From the NCBI RefSeq assembly GCF_947500065.1, contig NZ_CANMQT010000012.1:81111-145110 (forward strand): a stretch of 64,000 nt of DNA, in the 5' to 3' direction. The translations under genes and the position numbers were made by a program. This DNA comes from an uncultured Aquimarina sp. GTDB lineage: Bacteria; Bacteroidota; Bacteroidia; Flavobacteriales; Flavobacteriaceae. A model generated the notes under the pieces. It made no database searches, was not told the DNA's origin, and saw only the letters and a list, made by a program, of their open reading frames with translations. Of this stretch, positions 45,240 through 55,055 are shown one piece after another. Positions within the stretch are counted from its first letter, which is position 1. Each line of letters starts with the position of its first letter.

Positions 45240-45597
45240 TATTCTTTTTTTTTGATCCGTAAAAATAGATAATATGACCTTTAAACCCCAATAATTAACT
45301 TTTAAATATAAGTAATTGTTAAAATTCAGGAAATCAACATAGTTTTATATATTTAATTAGATACGTATGTAACAAATACTATGATATAAACGTCTAATTA
45401 ATAACCTTATTTCTTTGGATTTGTGTCCAAATTTATGATTTTCATACGTATTAAGGTAAAATCATTCGTCATAAGTATATGATTATGGAATGAAATCTAG
45501 TAAAGATATAGCGCTTCTTAATTTAATAAATTGTTAATATTAACTTAACCAGCGTAGAATGTATTATTTTTGTTGAACTACCATAAATAAACCAGTT
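45240..45597. other. Intergenic region between TlpA-like and GAF genes
   Basis: 358 bp, very AT-rich, upstream of both divergent genes. Apart from a candidate -7 box at 45565-45572 I see no repeat, RNA structure or small gene. Confidence 0.6.
45565..45572 (+). promoter_or_regulatory. Candidate -7 box of the GAF-protein gene
   Basis: TATTTTTG fits TAnnTTTG and ends 25 bases before the ATG at 45598. No convincing -33 element. Confidence 0.4.
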
Positions 45598-47964
45598 ATG
45601 AAGGTGTTGGAGCACGATTTTCCATTAGATATAAGGATAAGCTTCTCTTTGTTTTTTGATCAATATAGAGAGTTTTTGAATAGCGATAATAAATTGCTGC
45701 GTGATCGTGCAGAAAGTGTTTTGAAAATCGCTTCAGAATTTCCTGAATTAGAGGAAGGAATTAAGACAGAGGAAAGAGTTCAGGAGTTATTACCACAGAT
45801 AGAGTTAGTTTTAGAAGATTCTTTTTCACAAATTTTACAGAAAAACGAAATAAAAATAGCTACAATTCCTTTTAATAACACGGTTGTAAAGTCTACTCAG
45901 CGATATAAAAACATTATTGATGCAGCTGGTTTTGATTTTGAACCTCAGATTAAAAACCTGGATGAAGATCATTATTTTATCATGGGATGTAGTATAATTC
46001 TAAGTCAATATTATGGATATAAGATTGATTTTAGAAGACCATTTTTCTATGATATTCCGGATGCTTCTGGTATCATGCGCCATTACAGAATTTTGTACAA
46101 TGGCGATTTTATCGAGGTGATCAAAACTGATCAAGCAAGAGATATTACAGAAGAAGATGTTGCAATTTTGATAGATAATTTTGATAATGTAGCAATCTGG
46201 AAAGAAAAGTTTCCACCCAGTAGTTGGATTTTTAAGGGTATAGTAATCGCAAATCTTTTTGACGTAACAACAGATTTTGCATTGTCCGAATTTAAGACCA
46301 GTCTATTAAAATACGATAAAAAGAAAGGGGATTTCATTGGTAGTTTTCAGGATATATTCAGAGGAGTATTTAATCTCCCGGAAATTAAAGTCGGTTTTTC
46401 TAATTATAATGAAGAAGAACGTGTATTAGAAAGAGTTCCGTTTAAAACCATTGATAGTTATATTTTACATAAAGAGTATTCTGATTGTTGTGAAACGGCA
46501 TTGTGTAAAGGCACCTATCATTCTATGTTTGAAAAATCCGAACCTTTTGCGATTTCAAATACGGAAAAAATGTTTAAAACTTATCCAGAAGAGCTTATGT
46601 ATGCTAATCTGGTTAAACAGAATATAAAAAGTGCAATAATTGCTCCTATAGAAAATGAAGGTAAGTTATTAGGGGTGTTAGAAATAGTTTCTCCAAATAT
46701 TCAGGAGTTGAATAGTATTAACGCTAATAAATTACAGGATATAATGCCCTATTTGGTAGATTCTGTATTACGATCTAAAGCAAAAGCTGAAGATGAATTA
46801 GAATTGGTGATTCAGGAAGAATGTACTTCTATTCATCCTAGTGTATATTGGAAATTTAGACAAGAAGCAAAACGTTTTCTGCGTGCTAAGGTGGAGGAAA
46901 ATCCAGTTTCTTTTAGAGAAGTAGTTTTTGAAGATGTATATCCATTATTTGGACAAATAGATATCAAAGGTTCATCTAATGCACGAAATAATTCTGTGCA
47001 GAGAGATTTAGTACTTCAGCTAAAAGCCATTGCTAAAGTTATTAATAAAGTAATAGAAATAGATTCTTTACCTATTTATGATGAAATTAAGTTTAGAATC
47101 AATAATTATATAAGTTTAGTGTCTGATCACTTGCAAGTCGATAGTGAACAAAGGATTTTGGATTTTATCAAGAGAGAAATTAAACCACTTTTTAAACATT
47201 TAAGTGGAACCAATGTAGCATTAGAGGGCTTGATTAATCAATATAATAACTCATTAGATAAGAGCAGTAAAACATTGTATAAGCATCGCAAAGCCTATGA
47301 TGAATCGGTGATGTTGATTAATAAAAAGATGGCAGCTTTGCTGGATAAGAAGCAAGAGGAGGCTCAAAAAATGTATCCTCATTATTTTGAAAGATTCAAA
47401 ACGGATGGTGTAGAACACAATATGTATATAGGTGAATCCATTACCAAGCAGAATAGCTTTAATAAAATATACTTGTATAATTTAAGGTTGTGGCAATTAC
47501 AGGTAATGTGTGAAATGGAGAATGAATATTACCAGCTAAAGAAAGATCTTCCAGTTCCTTTGGATGTAGCTTCTATGGTACTAGTATTTAATGCTTCATT
47601 ATCGGTAAGATTTAGAATGGATGAAAAACGTTTTGATGTTGATGGTACTTATAATGCAAGATATGAGGTCGTAAAGAAAAGAGTAGATAAGGCAAACATA
47701 AAAGGAACTGATCAACGTATTACAGAGAAAGGAAAATTAGTGGTAGTATATTCTCAACGTTCTGACGAGATGGAATATATAAAATACATCAATTTCTTAC
47801 AATCCAAAAAATACCTCGAAGATGAAGTTGAGATAGTGGAATTAGATGATCTTCAGGGAGTTACAGGTCTTAAGGCTTTGAGAGTAAATATTCTTTATAA
47901 TAAAAATAAAGAAGATCAAGAATATTATACCTATGATGATCTAATGAAAGAAATCAATAAGTAA
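45598..47964 (+). CDS. Large GAF-domain protein conserved in flavobacteria
   Basis: 788 aa, cytosolic. A GAF-like domain is suggested around residues 290-400 (FAISNTEKMFKTYPEELMY, then SAIIAPIENEGKLLGVLEIV). The flanking regions are helical and lack kinase, cyclase or output motifs, so the signal and output are unknown. Single-gene unit; the stop is 6 bases from the stop of the convergent HD-PycTM gene. Confidence 0.75.
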   Translation: MKVLEHDFPLDIRISFSLFFDQYREFLNSDNKLLRDRAESVLKIASEFPELEEGIKTEERVQELLPQIELVLEDSFSQILQKNEIKIATIPFNNTVVKSTQRYKNIIDAAGFDFEPQIKNLDEDHYFIMGCSIILSQYYGYKIDFRRPFFYDIPDASGIMRHYRILYNGDFIEVIKTDQARDITEEDVAILIDNFDNVAIWKEKFPPSSWIFKGIVIANLFDVTTDFALSEFKTSLLKYDKKKGDFIGSFQDIFRGVFNLPEIKVGFSNYNEEERVLERVPFKTIDSYILHKEYSDCCETALCKGTYHSMFEKSEPFAISNTEKMFKTYPEELMYANLVKQNIKSAIIAPIENEGKLLGVLEIVSPNIQELNSINANKLQDIMPYLVDSVLRSKAKAEDELELVIQEECTSIHPSVYWKFRQEAKRFLRAKVEENPVSFREVVFEDVYPLFGQIDIKGSSNARNNSVQRDLVLQLKAIAKVINKVIEIDSLPIYDEIKFRINNYISLVSDHLQVDSEQRILDFIKREIKPLFKHLSGTNVALEGLINQYNNSLDKSSKTLYKHRKAYDESVMLINKKMAALLDKKQEEAQKMYPHYFERFKTDGVEHNMYIGESITKQNSFNKIYLYNLRLWQLQVMCEMENEYYQLKKDLPVPLDVASMVLVFNASLSVRFRMDEKRFDVDGTYNARYEVVKKRVDKANIKGTDQRITEKGKLVVVYSQRSDEMEYIKYINFLQSKKYLEDEVEIVELDDLQGVTGLKALRVNILYNKNKEDQEYYTYDDLMKEINK

Positions 47965-47970
47965 TTTCTT

Positions 47971-49146
47971 TTACTGTAAGGTGTTAAATGCTATTACAAA
48001 AGAAATAGAAGAAGTAATAAAGCCAATCATAAAAACTGTGTAGGTAATACGTAGTATTTTATATTTTCTATGAAGAACTTTACCCAAAAAGTATAAATCT
48101 TTTATCATCGTATCATAAATATATTCTTTATCATCCATAAGTTCGTGCATGGCCCATTTATATTCGTCAAGGGGCATCTTATGAAAATTACCAAAGAATA
48201 ATAGATTAACTTTTTTCTCCTCGATTTCTTTACGAGTGAATTCACCTCCTGTGACATTAGGTCTTGTTGCTAGGACCGATAGTAACATGGATACGATACT
48301 AAAAACAATAAAGATTAATGTTGGGTAAATCAAATATTGATTAGAAGGGTTATCTAGTTTAGGAATTAAATTAGATAATGCTAAGGATATAATAATAGCA
48401 TTTACAGATAACAGAATATTGGCTTTAGTATCAGCGATATCACTTAGTTTTAGATGATTTCTAAGTGTAACTCTAAATAATGTCTGAATCCCTTTTTCTG
48501 GGCTTTCCTCTTTCACCAATTTCTTAAGCTTTTGTTTTTTCTTTTTCTTCTTTAAAGCTGCCTGCTCATTTAATATTTCCAAAAGGTGTTCTTCTTTTCT
48601 AGGTTGCCAATTGTTAATTGCATATTCTGTATAATACTCGTGTTTGTTCTTTAAGAAATCAATATTAATTTTTAACCAATCACTCGTACTGTAATTTTCT
48701 TTGTTGTTTAATTCAAATTCCTGTCTTAAGAATTCACTAGTTTCTTTAAAATAACCTTTTGCCAAATGTGATGCATCAGCATCTCTAATGATTTTTTCTA
48801 ATAGGTTAGTTGGCTTATGTTCCATTTTGGTAGCCATTATTAATGAAGAAACTTTATGTATGATATCCTCAGAAATACCTTGATCTTTTAAAAAGTTTTT
48901 AGAAATACGAACACTATGTTCCTCGTGATTATCAAGACTTTCTGAGTAACCAGTGTCATGAAGTAAGGCTGTCAACAATAATACATCTTTATCTTCTTCA
49001 GAAATATCAGTGTTGTCAATAATTTCTTTTGTACTTTTAAATACTCTTTTGGTATGAGTGTAATTATGGTATATACAGGTTTCGGGGAGCTTTTTTGTAA
49101 AAAGTTCAGAAACATAATTGTCAGTTTTTTCTACTAGCGCGTCCAT
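47971..49146 (-). CDS. HD phosphohydrolase fused to a Pycsar-type transmembrane effector domain
   Basis: 391 aa. The N-terminal HD domain (1-185) has all metal ligands: H31 in YTHTKRV, H63-D64 in ALLHDTGY, H77 in HEEHSVR, and D122/D124 in IIRDADAS. A lysine-rich linker (about 195-215) leads to the C-terminal domain whose start RNHLKLSDIADTKANILL matches the Pycsar effector family (DUF5706), with two hydrophobic helices after it and a third near the C-terminus. In Pycsar defence the TM effector is gated by cCMP/cUMP made by an adjacent cyclase; no cyclase is adjacent here. Function may be nucleotide signalling at the membrane; defence is not shown. Confidence 0.85.
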   Translation of the reverse strand: MDALVEKTDNYVSELFTKKLPETCIYHNYTHTKRVFKSTKEIIDNTDISEEDKDVLLLTALLHDTGYSESLDNHEEHSVRISKNFLKDQGISEDIIHKVSSLIMATKMEHKPTNLLEKIIRDADASHLAKGYFKETSEFLRQEFELNNKENYSTSDWLKINIDFLKNKHEYYTEYAINNWQPRKEEHLLEILNEQAALKKKKKKQKLKKLVKEESPEKGIQTLFRVTLRNHLKLSDIADTKANILLSVNAIIISLALSNLIPKLDNPSNQYLIYPTLIFIVFSIVSMLLSVLATRPNVTGGEFTRKEIEEKKVNLLFFGNFHKMPLDEYKWAMHELMDDKEYIYDTMIKDLYFLGKVLHRKYKILRITYTVFMIGFITSSISFVIAFNTLQ

Positions 49147-49199
49147 ATTATAATTTTTCAGTAACCAAAATAATTAAAAAAAAGTGAATGTACTCCTTT

Positions 49200-52100
49200 A
49201 TGAATAAAAATATCCTATCGTTCTTAGTAATCGCTATATTATTATTAAACTCATGTGCTACTTACACACCTCAATACTTAGACGAAAATTTTTCTCAAAA
49301 ATTACCAGATAAAGAGATAGAAAAAAGTTTTTATCTCATTGGAGATGCTGGAAATGCTAATATAAATGAAAGTACTCCAGGATTAGATGCATTGAAACAA
49401 GTGCTGAAAAAAGAAAAGACTGCGGATGATTATTTGATATATCTTGGGGATAATATTTATCAAAAGGGAATGCCTGATAAAGATTCTCCAGAAAGAGCTT
49501 TGTCAGAACATCGAATTGATGCTCAGATTAATGCCTCGGATTCGTTTGAAGGAGAAGTGATTTTTATCCCAGGAAATCATGATTGGTATAATGACGGAGT
49601 AAAAGGTTTAAAGAGGCAAGAAAAATATGTAAGAAAAAAATTAGATAATAAAAATTCTTTTTTACCATCAAAAGGATGTCCTATAGAAAGTATAGAAGTA
49701 AGTGATCAGATTCAACTTATTATTCTGGATACACAATGGTATCTCGCTGATTGGAACAAAAACCCAACAATTAATGATAATTGCGAAATTAAAACTAGAG
49801 ATAAGTTCCTAAATGAGGTAGCCGGAGAACTTAAAAAACATAATGGTAAGACCGTTTTAGTGGTAATGCATCATCCGATGTTTACAAATGGACCTCATGG
49901 TGGAAAATATAATTTTAAGAGTCATATATTTCCTTCTAAAAAGAAAATACCTTTACCGGTTTTGGGATCGCTTGTGACACAAATTAGATCACAAGGAGGA
50001 GTATCTCCACAAGATCGATATAATGAAAGTTATAATCAGTTGATGAGAAGATTGTCAACTTTTGCAAGAGATAGTGAAAGAGTTATTTTTGCTTCGGGAC
50101 ACGAACACTCATTGCAGTACATCGATAGCGATGGATTAAAACAAATAGTTTCTGGATCTGGAGCCAAAATTTCTGCAGCTTCCTTAGGGAAAGATGGATT
50201 GTTCTCATATCCCAATCAAGGCTTTGCTATATTGGATGTATATACTGATGGGTCATCTAATGTACGCTTCTATGGTAATGAAAACGGAAAAGCAAAGTTA
50301 GTATATCAAACAGATGTTCATAAACAACCAGAAGTATATGATAGTGGTAGTTTAGATAATTCTTTTGACACAGAAGTTTCAGCATCAATATATAGCAGAG
50401 AAGAGACTAAAAAATCTAATTTTTATCAATCTTTATGGGGAGATCACTATAGAAAAGTATATAGCACCGATATCAAAATCCCTGTCGCTACATTAGATAC
50501 TTTAATGGGAGGATTCACTATCGACAGAAGAGGAGGAGGTCAGGTAACTAGGTCTTTACGGTTGATAGATAAAGATGGGAAACGATATAGCTTGAGAGCT
50601 ATGAGAAAGAGTGTTACACAGTTTTTGCAAAAGGGTGTATTTGTAGACACTTATTTAGAAAATGGCTTCGATGATACATTTACAGAAGAATTACTTGCAG
50701 ATTTCTACACTTCTAGTTATCCATATGCTTTTTTAGTAGTAGGTGGGTTAGCAGATGCAATTGATGTGTATCATGCCAACTCAAAAGTGTATTACATTCC
50801 TAAACATCCAGCTTTAGGGAAGTATAATAAAGACTTTGGTGATGAAATGTATTTTCTGGAAGAACGCCCAGGTAAAGAACATAAAGATGTGGTTTCTTTT
50901 GGAAAGTCAGATGATATTGAAGGAACAGATGATTTGCTTAAAAATCTTAGAAAAGACGAAGAGTATCAGATGGATGAGCCTCATTATATTAGAACCAGAC
51001 TATTTGATATGATTTTAGGAGATTGGGATAGGCATTCTGATCAGTGGAGGTGGTCCCGTTTTGATACAGATCAAGGGAAGATGTATAGACCCATACCTAA
51101 GGATCGTGATCAGGTATTTTCTAATTATGATGGAGGACTGCTTGATGTTATAAAGTTTATCGTTCCGATAACAAGAAAGTTTCAGGTATATGACGAGAAA
51201 TTAAAAAATATTAGATGGATTAATGAAGCTGGAATACGATTGGACAGAACATTTGCGCAAAGCTCCAGTAAAGAGATTTGGTTAGAACAGGCTAAGTATA
51301 TTAAAGAAAACCTTAGTGATGAATCTATTGACAAAGCATTCAAGAATTTACCTTCAGAATTACAAGATGAGACAGTAGAAAGAATCAAGAAATACCTTAG
51401 AAAAAGAAGAGATGATGTAGAGGATATAGCGGGGCGATATTATAAATACCTTTCTAAACAGGTAACTATAAGAGGAACAGATAAAGATGATCTTTTTGAA
51501 ATCATAAGAAAGGATAATCAAACAACTGTGAAAATTTCTAGATTAAAAAAAGGGAACCCTCAAAAACCATTTTATGAAAGAACTATGTCTTCTAAAGAAA
51601 CCCAAGAAATATGGATTTATGGACTGGATGATGATGATCAATTTATCGTTACCGGAAAAGGTAGTAATCCTATTTGCACTAGAATAGTTGGTGGACAAAA
51701 CAACGATGTATATACTATAGAAAACGGAAGACAAATAAGAGTGTATGATCATAAATCAAAACCGAATACTATTAAGAAAAAAGGCGGAGCCAAGTTTATT
51801 TTTAGTAATAACTATAATCATAATACCTATGACTACAATAAGTATATAGATAAGACAAATACACTAACACCATTGGTTGGATTTAATCCAGATGATGGAT
51901 TTAATATAAATCTTACAGATGTATACACGGTAAGAGGATTTAATAATAGTCCATACCAAAGTAAGCATACCATCAAAGCAGCTTATTACTTTGCGACAGA
52001 AGGCTATGATATATCCTATAAAGGAGAGTTTGTAAATGCTGTGGGTAATTGGAACCTGCAAGTTGGAGGTAAGTATACAAGTGAGAATTTTGCGCAGAAC

Positions 52101-52904
52101 TTTTTTGGTTTTGGAAACAATACAGTCAATCTTGATGATATTCTTGAATTAGATTATAATCGGGTGAAAACAGGAATTTGGTCTCTAGATATTGGTGTTG
52201 CTAAAAAAGGAAGGTATGGAAATGGATTTTCTATAACTGGATCTTATGAAGGAGTAGAAGTTCAGGATTCACAAGGCAGATTTATTACTTCCGGACTTGG
52301 TTTTGTTATTTCTGATCCAGAGTTTTTTGAAAGAAAGTTTTTTGCCGGAATAGATCTGGATTATGAATATAAGAGCTTTGATGTTAGTGCAAATCCTACC
52401 AGAGGTATGTTGTTTAAACTGCAAGGTGGTTCTAAAATGAATTTAGATGATACCGACAGAACTTTTGGTTACATAAATCCAAAACTTGGATTCTATAATG
52501 CAATTACAAAAGACCGAAAATTGGTCTTAAAAACAGATGTGCAAGGAGAGTTTATAATTGGTGATGGTTTTGAATTTTACCAAGCAGCTACATTAGGTGG
52601 AATTAACAGCTTAAGAGGGTTTAGAGAAGAACGTTTTACGGGTGATAAAGCACTAGCCTTTAGTGGAGATCTTAGGTATAGTTTTAATAAATTCAAAACA
52701 GGTTTATTACCATTGCAACTAGGGATTTATGGTGGATATGATGTCGGTAGAGTATGGTTTGACGGAGAAGATGCTAACATTTGGCACGATTCTATAGGAG
52801 GAGGATTTTGGATCAATGCTGTAGATGCGATTGCTGGTCAATTCAATTTATTCAGTAGTGATGATGGTTTAAGATTTACTTTTGGATTAGGGGTAAGTTT
52901 TTAG
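49200..52904 (+). CDS. Giant lipoprotein: metallophosphoesterase, kinase-like middle and outer-membrane barrel
   Basis: About 1234 aa from the second ATG (49200); the first at 49188 adds four residues before the same signal. The lipobox FLVIAILLLNSC is followed by a calcineurin-like phosphoesterase (YLIGDAGNAN, YLGDNIYQKG, IPGNHDWYND, VMHHPMFTNG, ASGHEHSLQYI). The middle (about 560-700) contains ILGDWDRHSDQW and PIPKDRDQVF, resembling the catalytic loop and metal-binding Asp of atypical kinases such as HipA/PI3K-like folds. The last third is a beta-barrel of the BamA/ShlB type (GGINSLRGFREERFTG near the end, terminal aromatic F). Likely outer-membrane; the substrate is unknown. Confidence 0.85.
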   Translation: MNKNILSFLVIAILLLNSCATYTPQYLDENFSQKLPDKEIEKSFYLIGDAGNANINESTPGLDALKQVLKKEKTADDYLIYLGDNIYQKGMPDKDSPERALSEHRIDAQINASDSFEGEVIFIPGNHDWYNDGVKGLKRQEKYVRKKLDNKNSFLPSKGCPIESIEVSDQIQLIILDTQWYLADWNKNPTINDNCEIKTRDKFLNEVAGELKKHNGKTVLVVMHHPMFTNGPHGGKYNFKSHIFPSKKKIPLPVLGSLVTQIRSQGGVSPQDRYNESYNQLMRRLSTFARDSERVIFASGHEHSLQYIDSDGLKQIVSGSGAKISAASLGKDGLFSYPNQGFAILDVYTDGSSNVRFYGNENGKAKLVYQTDVHKQPEVYDSGSLDNSFDTEVSASIYSREETKKSNFYQSLWGDHYRKVYSTDIKIPVATLDTLMGGFTIDRRGGGQVTRSLRLIDKDGKRYSLRAMRKSVTQFLQKGVFVDTYLENGFDDTFTEELLADFYTSSYPYAFLVVGGLADAIDVYHANSKVYYIPKHPALGKYNKDFGDEMYFLEERPGKEHKDVVSFGKSDDIEGTDDLLKNLRKDEEYQMDEPHYIRTRLFDMILGDWDRHSDQWRWSRFDTDQGKMYRPIPKDRDQVFSNYDGGLLDVIKFIVPITRKFQVYDEKLKNIRWINEAGIRLDRTFAQSSSKEIWLEQAKYIKENLSDESIDKAFKNLPSELQDETVERIKKYLRKRRDDVEDIAGRYYKYLSKQVTIRGTDKDDLFEIIRKDNQTTVKISRLKKGNPQKPFYERTMSSKETQEIWIYGLDDDDQFIVTGKGSNPICTRIVGGQNNDVYTIENGRQIRVYDHKSKPNTIKKKGGAKFIFSNNYNHNTYDYNKYIDKTNTLTPLVGFNPDDGFNINLTDVYTVRGFNNSPYQSKHTIKAAYYFATEGYDISYKGEFVNAVGNWNLQVGGKYTSENFAQNFFGFGNNTVNLDDILELDYNRVKTGIWSLDIGVAKKGRYGNGFSITGSYEGVEVQDSQGRFITSGLGFVISDPEFFERKFFAGIDLDYEYKSFDVSANPTRGMLFKLQGGSKMNLDDTDRTFGYINPKLGFYNAITKDRKLVLKTDVQGEFIIGDGFEFYQAATLGGINSLRGFREERFTGDKALAFSGDLRYSFNKFKTGLLPLQLGIYGGYDVGRVWFDGEDANIWHDSIGGGFWINAVDAIAGQFNLFSSDDGLRFTFGLGVSF

Positions 52905-52913
52905 AATAAAAAA

Positions 52914-52946
52914 CTCCTTAAAAAGATGTAATATGTTTTTAAGGAG
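52914..52946 (+). terminator. Terminator between the barrel lipoprotein and the small secreted gene
   Basis: ctccttaaaaa (52914-52924) / tttttaaggag (52936-52946), an 11-bp stem between convergent genes. Confidence 0.7.
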
Positions 52947-52964
52947 CTATAAGAATAGTTTTTT

Positions 52965-53435
52965 CTAAAAATCAGTATCCATGCTACTAGCAATAGTATT
53001 AACCTTAGGTGCATTGCTAATTAGCAAAGTTGGATTTTCTATTGTTTTGTAATAAAAATAGTTTGTTTCAATAGCGCTTTTATTTTGTATCTGAGAAGAT
53101 TGCATTACGATTATTGGTTGTTCTTTTGTTATTAGTGCTGTAGTAGCTTTTATGGGGTTATCATAAGAACCATAAGCTACTATTTTAGAACCACCATTAA
53201 TAATAATGGTAACTCTAGTATGATTTAAGCTTTTTAGTATAACACCTTCTTCTATATTTAAAATTGCTCCATTGGATAATTCAATGTTTTTAGGTACGAT
53301 GTATGTCGTGTTTTTTGTCAATGTAAGATCAGAAGTAATAAGAGTAGACAACTGATTATCCACATTAGTTTGAGCAATTAAAAAATTTGACAAGAATAGC
53401 ATAACAAGTAATTGGGGTATGTAGTTTTGTATCAT
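52965..53435 (-). CDS. Small secreted beta-helix-like protein
   Basis: 156 aa with a signal peptide (LLVMLFLSNFLIAQ). The central NTTYIVPKNIELSNGAILNI, then EEGVILKS and GGSKIVAYGSYDNPIKATT, follow the GatLtIepGtviKg...GkliA.Gt.dnPI pattern of short right-handed beta-helices. In larger proteins this pattern precedes pectate-lyase-like domains, but here it stands alone. Function unknown. Separated by 451 bases from another small secreted gene on the same strand. Confidence 0.6.
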   Translation of the reverse strand: MIQNYIPQLLVMLFLSNFLIAQTNVDNQLSTLITSDLTLTKNTTYIVPKNIELSNGAILNIEEGVILKSLNHTRVTIIINGGSKIVAYGSYDNPIKATTALITKEQPIIVMQSSQIQNKSAIETNYFYYKTIENPTLLISNAPKVNTIASSMDTDF

Positions 53436-53886
53436 ATAGATGGTTTTTGGGGTTAGTATATTTGTAGGTTATTTCCTTCTAATTTACATAAATAATTTAT
53501 GTAATTGGTTTTTTATCTGTTTTTTAAGTATTTAGGATTGTTTATTGATTGTTTATAATTATTTTTTATGGTTTTGAAACCTTGCTATTACTGATGTTCC
53601 CTGTAAAGTATTATAATGATCATTATTGAATCTTGTTAATAACTTACAGTTTTGTAAATCAATAGTTTATATTGTTTTATTGGTTATTAGTAATAATATT
53701 ACAGAAATGGAGAGTTTATTATTGAATTGTTTGATAGATAATTAAAATGTGAAGGAGATAATAATGTAATTTATGATAACTACTCTAAAGTTTTTAAAAA
53801 AAAGAAGCTCCCAATATAAGATGCGAAAATATCAGGAGCTTCTCGGTTAAGGAACAATCAATTTGTTCACAAAACAAAATAGTATT
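53436..53886. other. AT-rich intergenic region with one terminator
   Basis: 451 bp; only a hairpin at 53803-53843 is evident. I see no gene or repeat. Confidence 0.6.
53803..53843 (-). terminator. Terminator of the 95-aa secreted protein gene
   Basis: agaagctcc (53803-53811) / ggagcttct (53835-53843). On the minus strand the stem is followed by a run of T. Confidence 0.65.
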
Positions 53887-54174
53887 TTAAAAAAAATCTA
53901 AAGTAGTTCTTGGTACAGAAGTATCTATAGTTTTAGTCATTTCTAACGTAGCTTTTGTTTTGCTATTAGTTTTTTTAGTTTTGCTAATAGATTGCTGCGA
54001 AGTATTAGTGTAACTATTTAGTTTTTCTTTGGGAAGCTTGGTTTCGTGATTTACAGACTTAAGTATCGTGCTTTCTGCAATTTTGTTTTTGTTAACTGAA
54101 ATGTTTTCTTGAGAAAAAAGTAAACTTGATGATAAAAAGGTTATCAACAATATACAAGCTGGGGCGGCTTTCAT
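53887..54174 (-). CDS. Small secreted Lys/Thr/Ser-rich protein of unknown function
   Basis: 95 aa with a signal peptide (CILLITFLSSSLLFSQ) and a low-complexity tail rich in Lys, Thr and Ser (SISKTKKTNSKTKATLEMTK). No family is recognised. A good terminator follows it, which supports a real transcript. Not related in sequence to its neighbour at 52965-53435. Confidence 0.5.
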   Translation of the reverse strand: MKAAPACILLITFLSSSLLFSQENISVNKNKIAESTILKSVNHETKLPKEKLNSYTNTSQQSISKTKKTNSKTKATLEMTKTIDTSVPRTTLDFF

Positions 54175-54497
54175 ATATAAATTAGGTGTTTGGGGTTAAA
54201 TAGATGAGAATTTGTATTACATTTTGTAACGAATTCCTTGTCCAATTTAGCAATAAATAAAACTATAAAATGTTCTTAATCAACTGAAAACGATCTTATA
54301 TATGTTATGAATTGTTAAAAAGTAGGTTTTGTACTACTTATTATTAATTGCTTTTAACGGTATTTGTTGTTTTTGTCGACAAAAGGTTAAAGCTTTAGTT
54401 TAAGTGTGTAAATGTTAATAACTTTTACGAATATTTTTGCAGTAGGTTAGAAATATCAAAAGAGTACTTGTATAATCCATTATAAATAATCATTCAT
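54175..54497. other. Intergenic region upstream of the GNAT gene
   Basis: 323 bp, AT-rich, between divergent genes. It contains a candidate -7 box at 54432-54439; nothing else is recognised. Confidence 0.55.
54432..54439 (+). promoter_or_regulatory. Candidate -7 box of the GNAT gene
   Basis: TATTTTTG fits TAnnTTTG, 58 bases before the TTG start at 54498. Confidence 0.4.
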
Positions 54498-55049
54498 TTG
54501 AAAAATCCAATATTAGTAACAAATAGAGTACAGCTTAAAATTGTATCATTATCTGATTTATCTAAAACTCATGAACTATTGTTAATTCCAGAAGTGGATC
54601 AATACAATGCTTTAGGGATTCCTACTAATACAGAAGTTACTTCGGTATATCTGGATGAATGGATTGATAGTTATCAAATGAGAAAAGAATTCGTATTCTC
54701 TCTAAACTCTCTTGTGGATGATAGTTTCATTGGACTTATATCACTAAAAATAGGAAATCCGAAATATAGTATTGGCTCAATTTGGTATAAACTGCATCCG
54801 GATTTTTGGGGTAAAGGATATGCTACAGAAGCTGCTAAGGCGATTTTGAAATTTGGTTTTAAGGAAGTTGGTCTGCATAGGATTGAAGCAGGATGCGCAA
54901 TTGATAATATAGGTTCTATTAGAGTGTTAGAAAAAGTGGGAATGATCAGAGAAGGTCATAAGCGTAAGGTATTGCCTCTTAAAACTGGATGGTCTGATAA
55001 TTATGAATTTGCAATGCTAGAAGAGGATTGGTTTAGTTTACCAAAATAA
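54498..55049 (+). CDS. GNAT-family N-acetyltransferase (RimJ/RimL-like)
   Basis: 183 aa from a TTG start; no in-frame ATG fits the family start. The order of motifs is standard: RVQLKIVSLSDL at the N-terminus, FIGLISLKIG, the acetyl-CoA-binding WYKLHPDFWGKGYATEAA, GLHRIEAGCAIDNIGSIRVL and a C-terminal VGMIREGHKRK. This subgroup acetylates N-terminal or amino groups of ribosomal proteins or small molecules; the acceptor is unknown. Convergent with the propeller lipoprotein. Confidence 0.88.
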   Translation: MKNPILVTNRVQLKIVSLSDLSKTHELLLIPEVDQYNALGIPTNTEVTSVYLDEWIDSYQMRKEFVFSLNSLVDDSFIGLISLKIGNPKYSIGSIWYKLHPDFWGKGYATEAAKAILKFGFKEVGLHRIEAGCAIDNIGSIRVLEKVGMIREGHKRKVLPLKTGWSDNYEFAMLEEDWFSLPK

Positions 55050-55055
55050 TTATTT

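Noticed and set aside
47971..49146. Complete Pycsar anti-phage system
   Set aside because: Only the effector-like domain is present; neighbours are a GAF protein and a phosphoesterase-barrel protein, with no cyclase.
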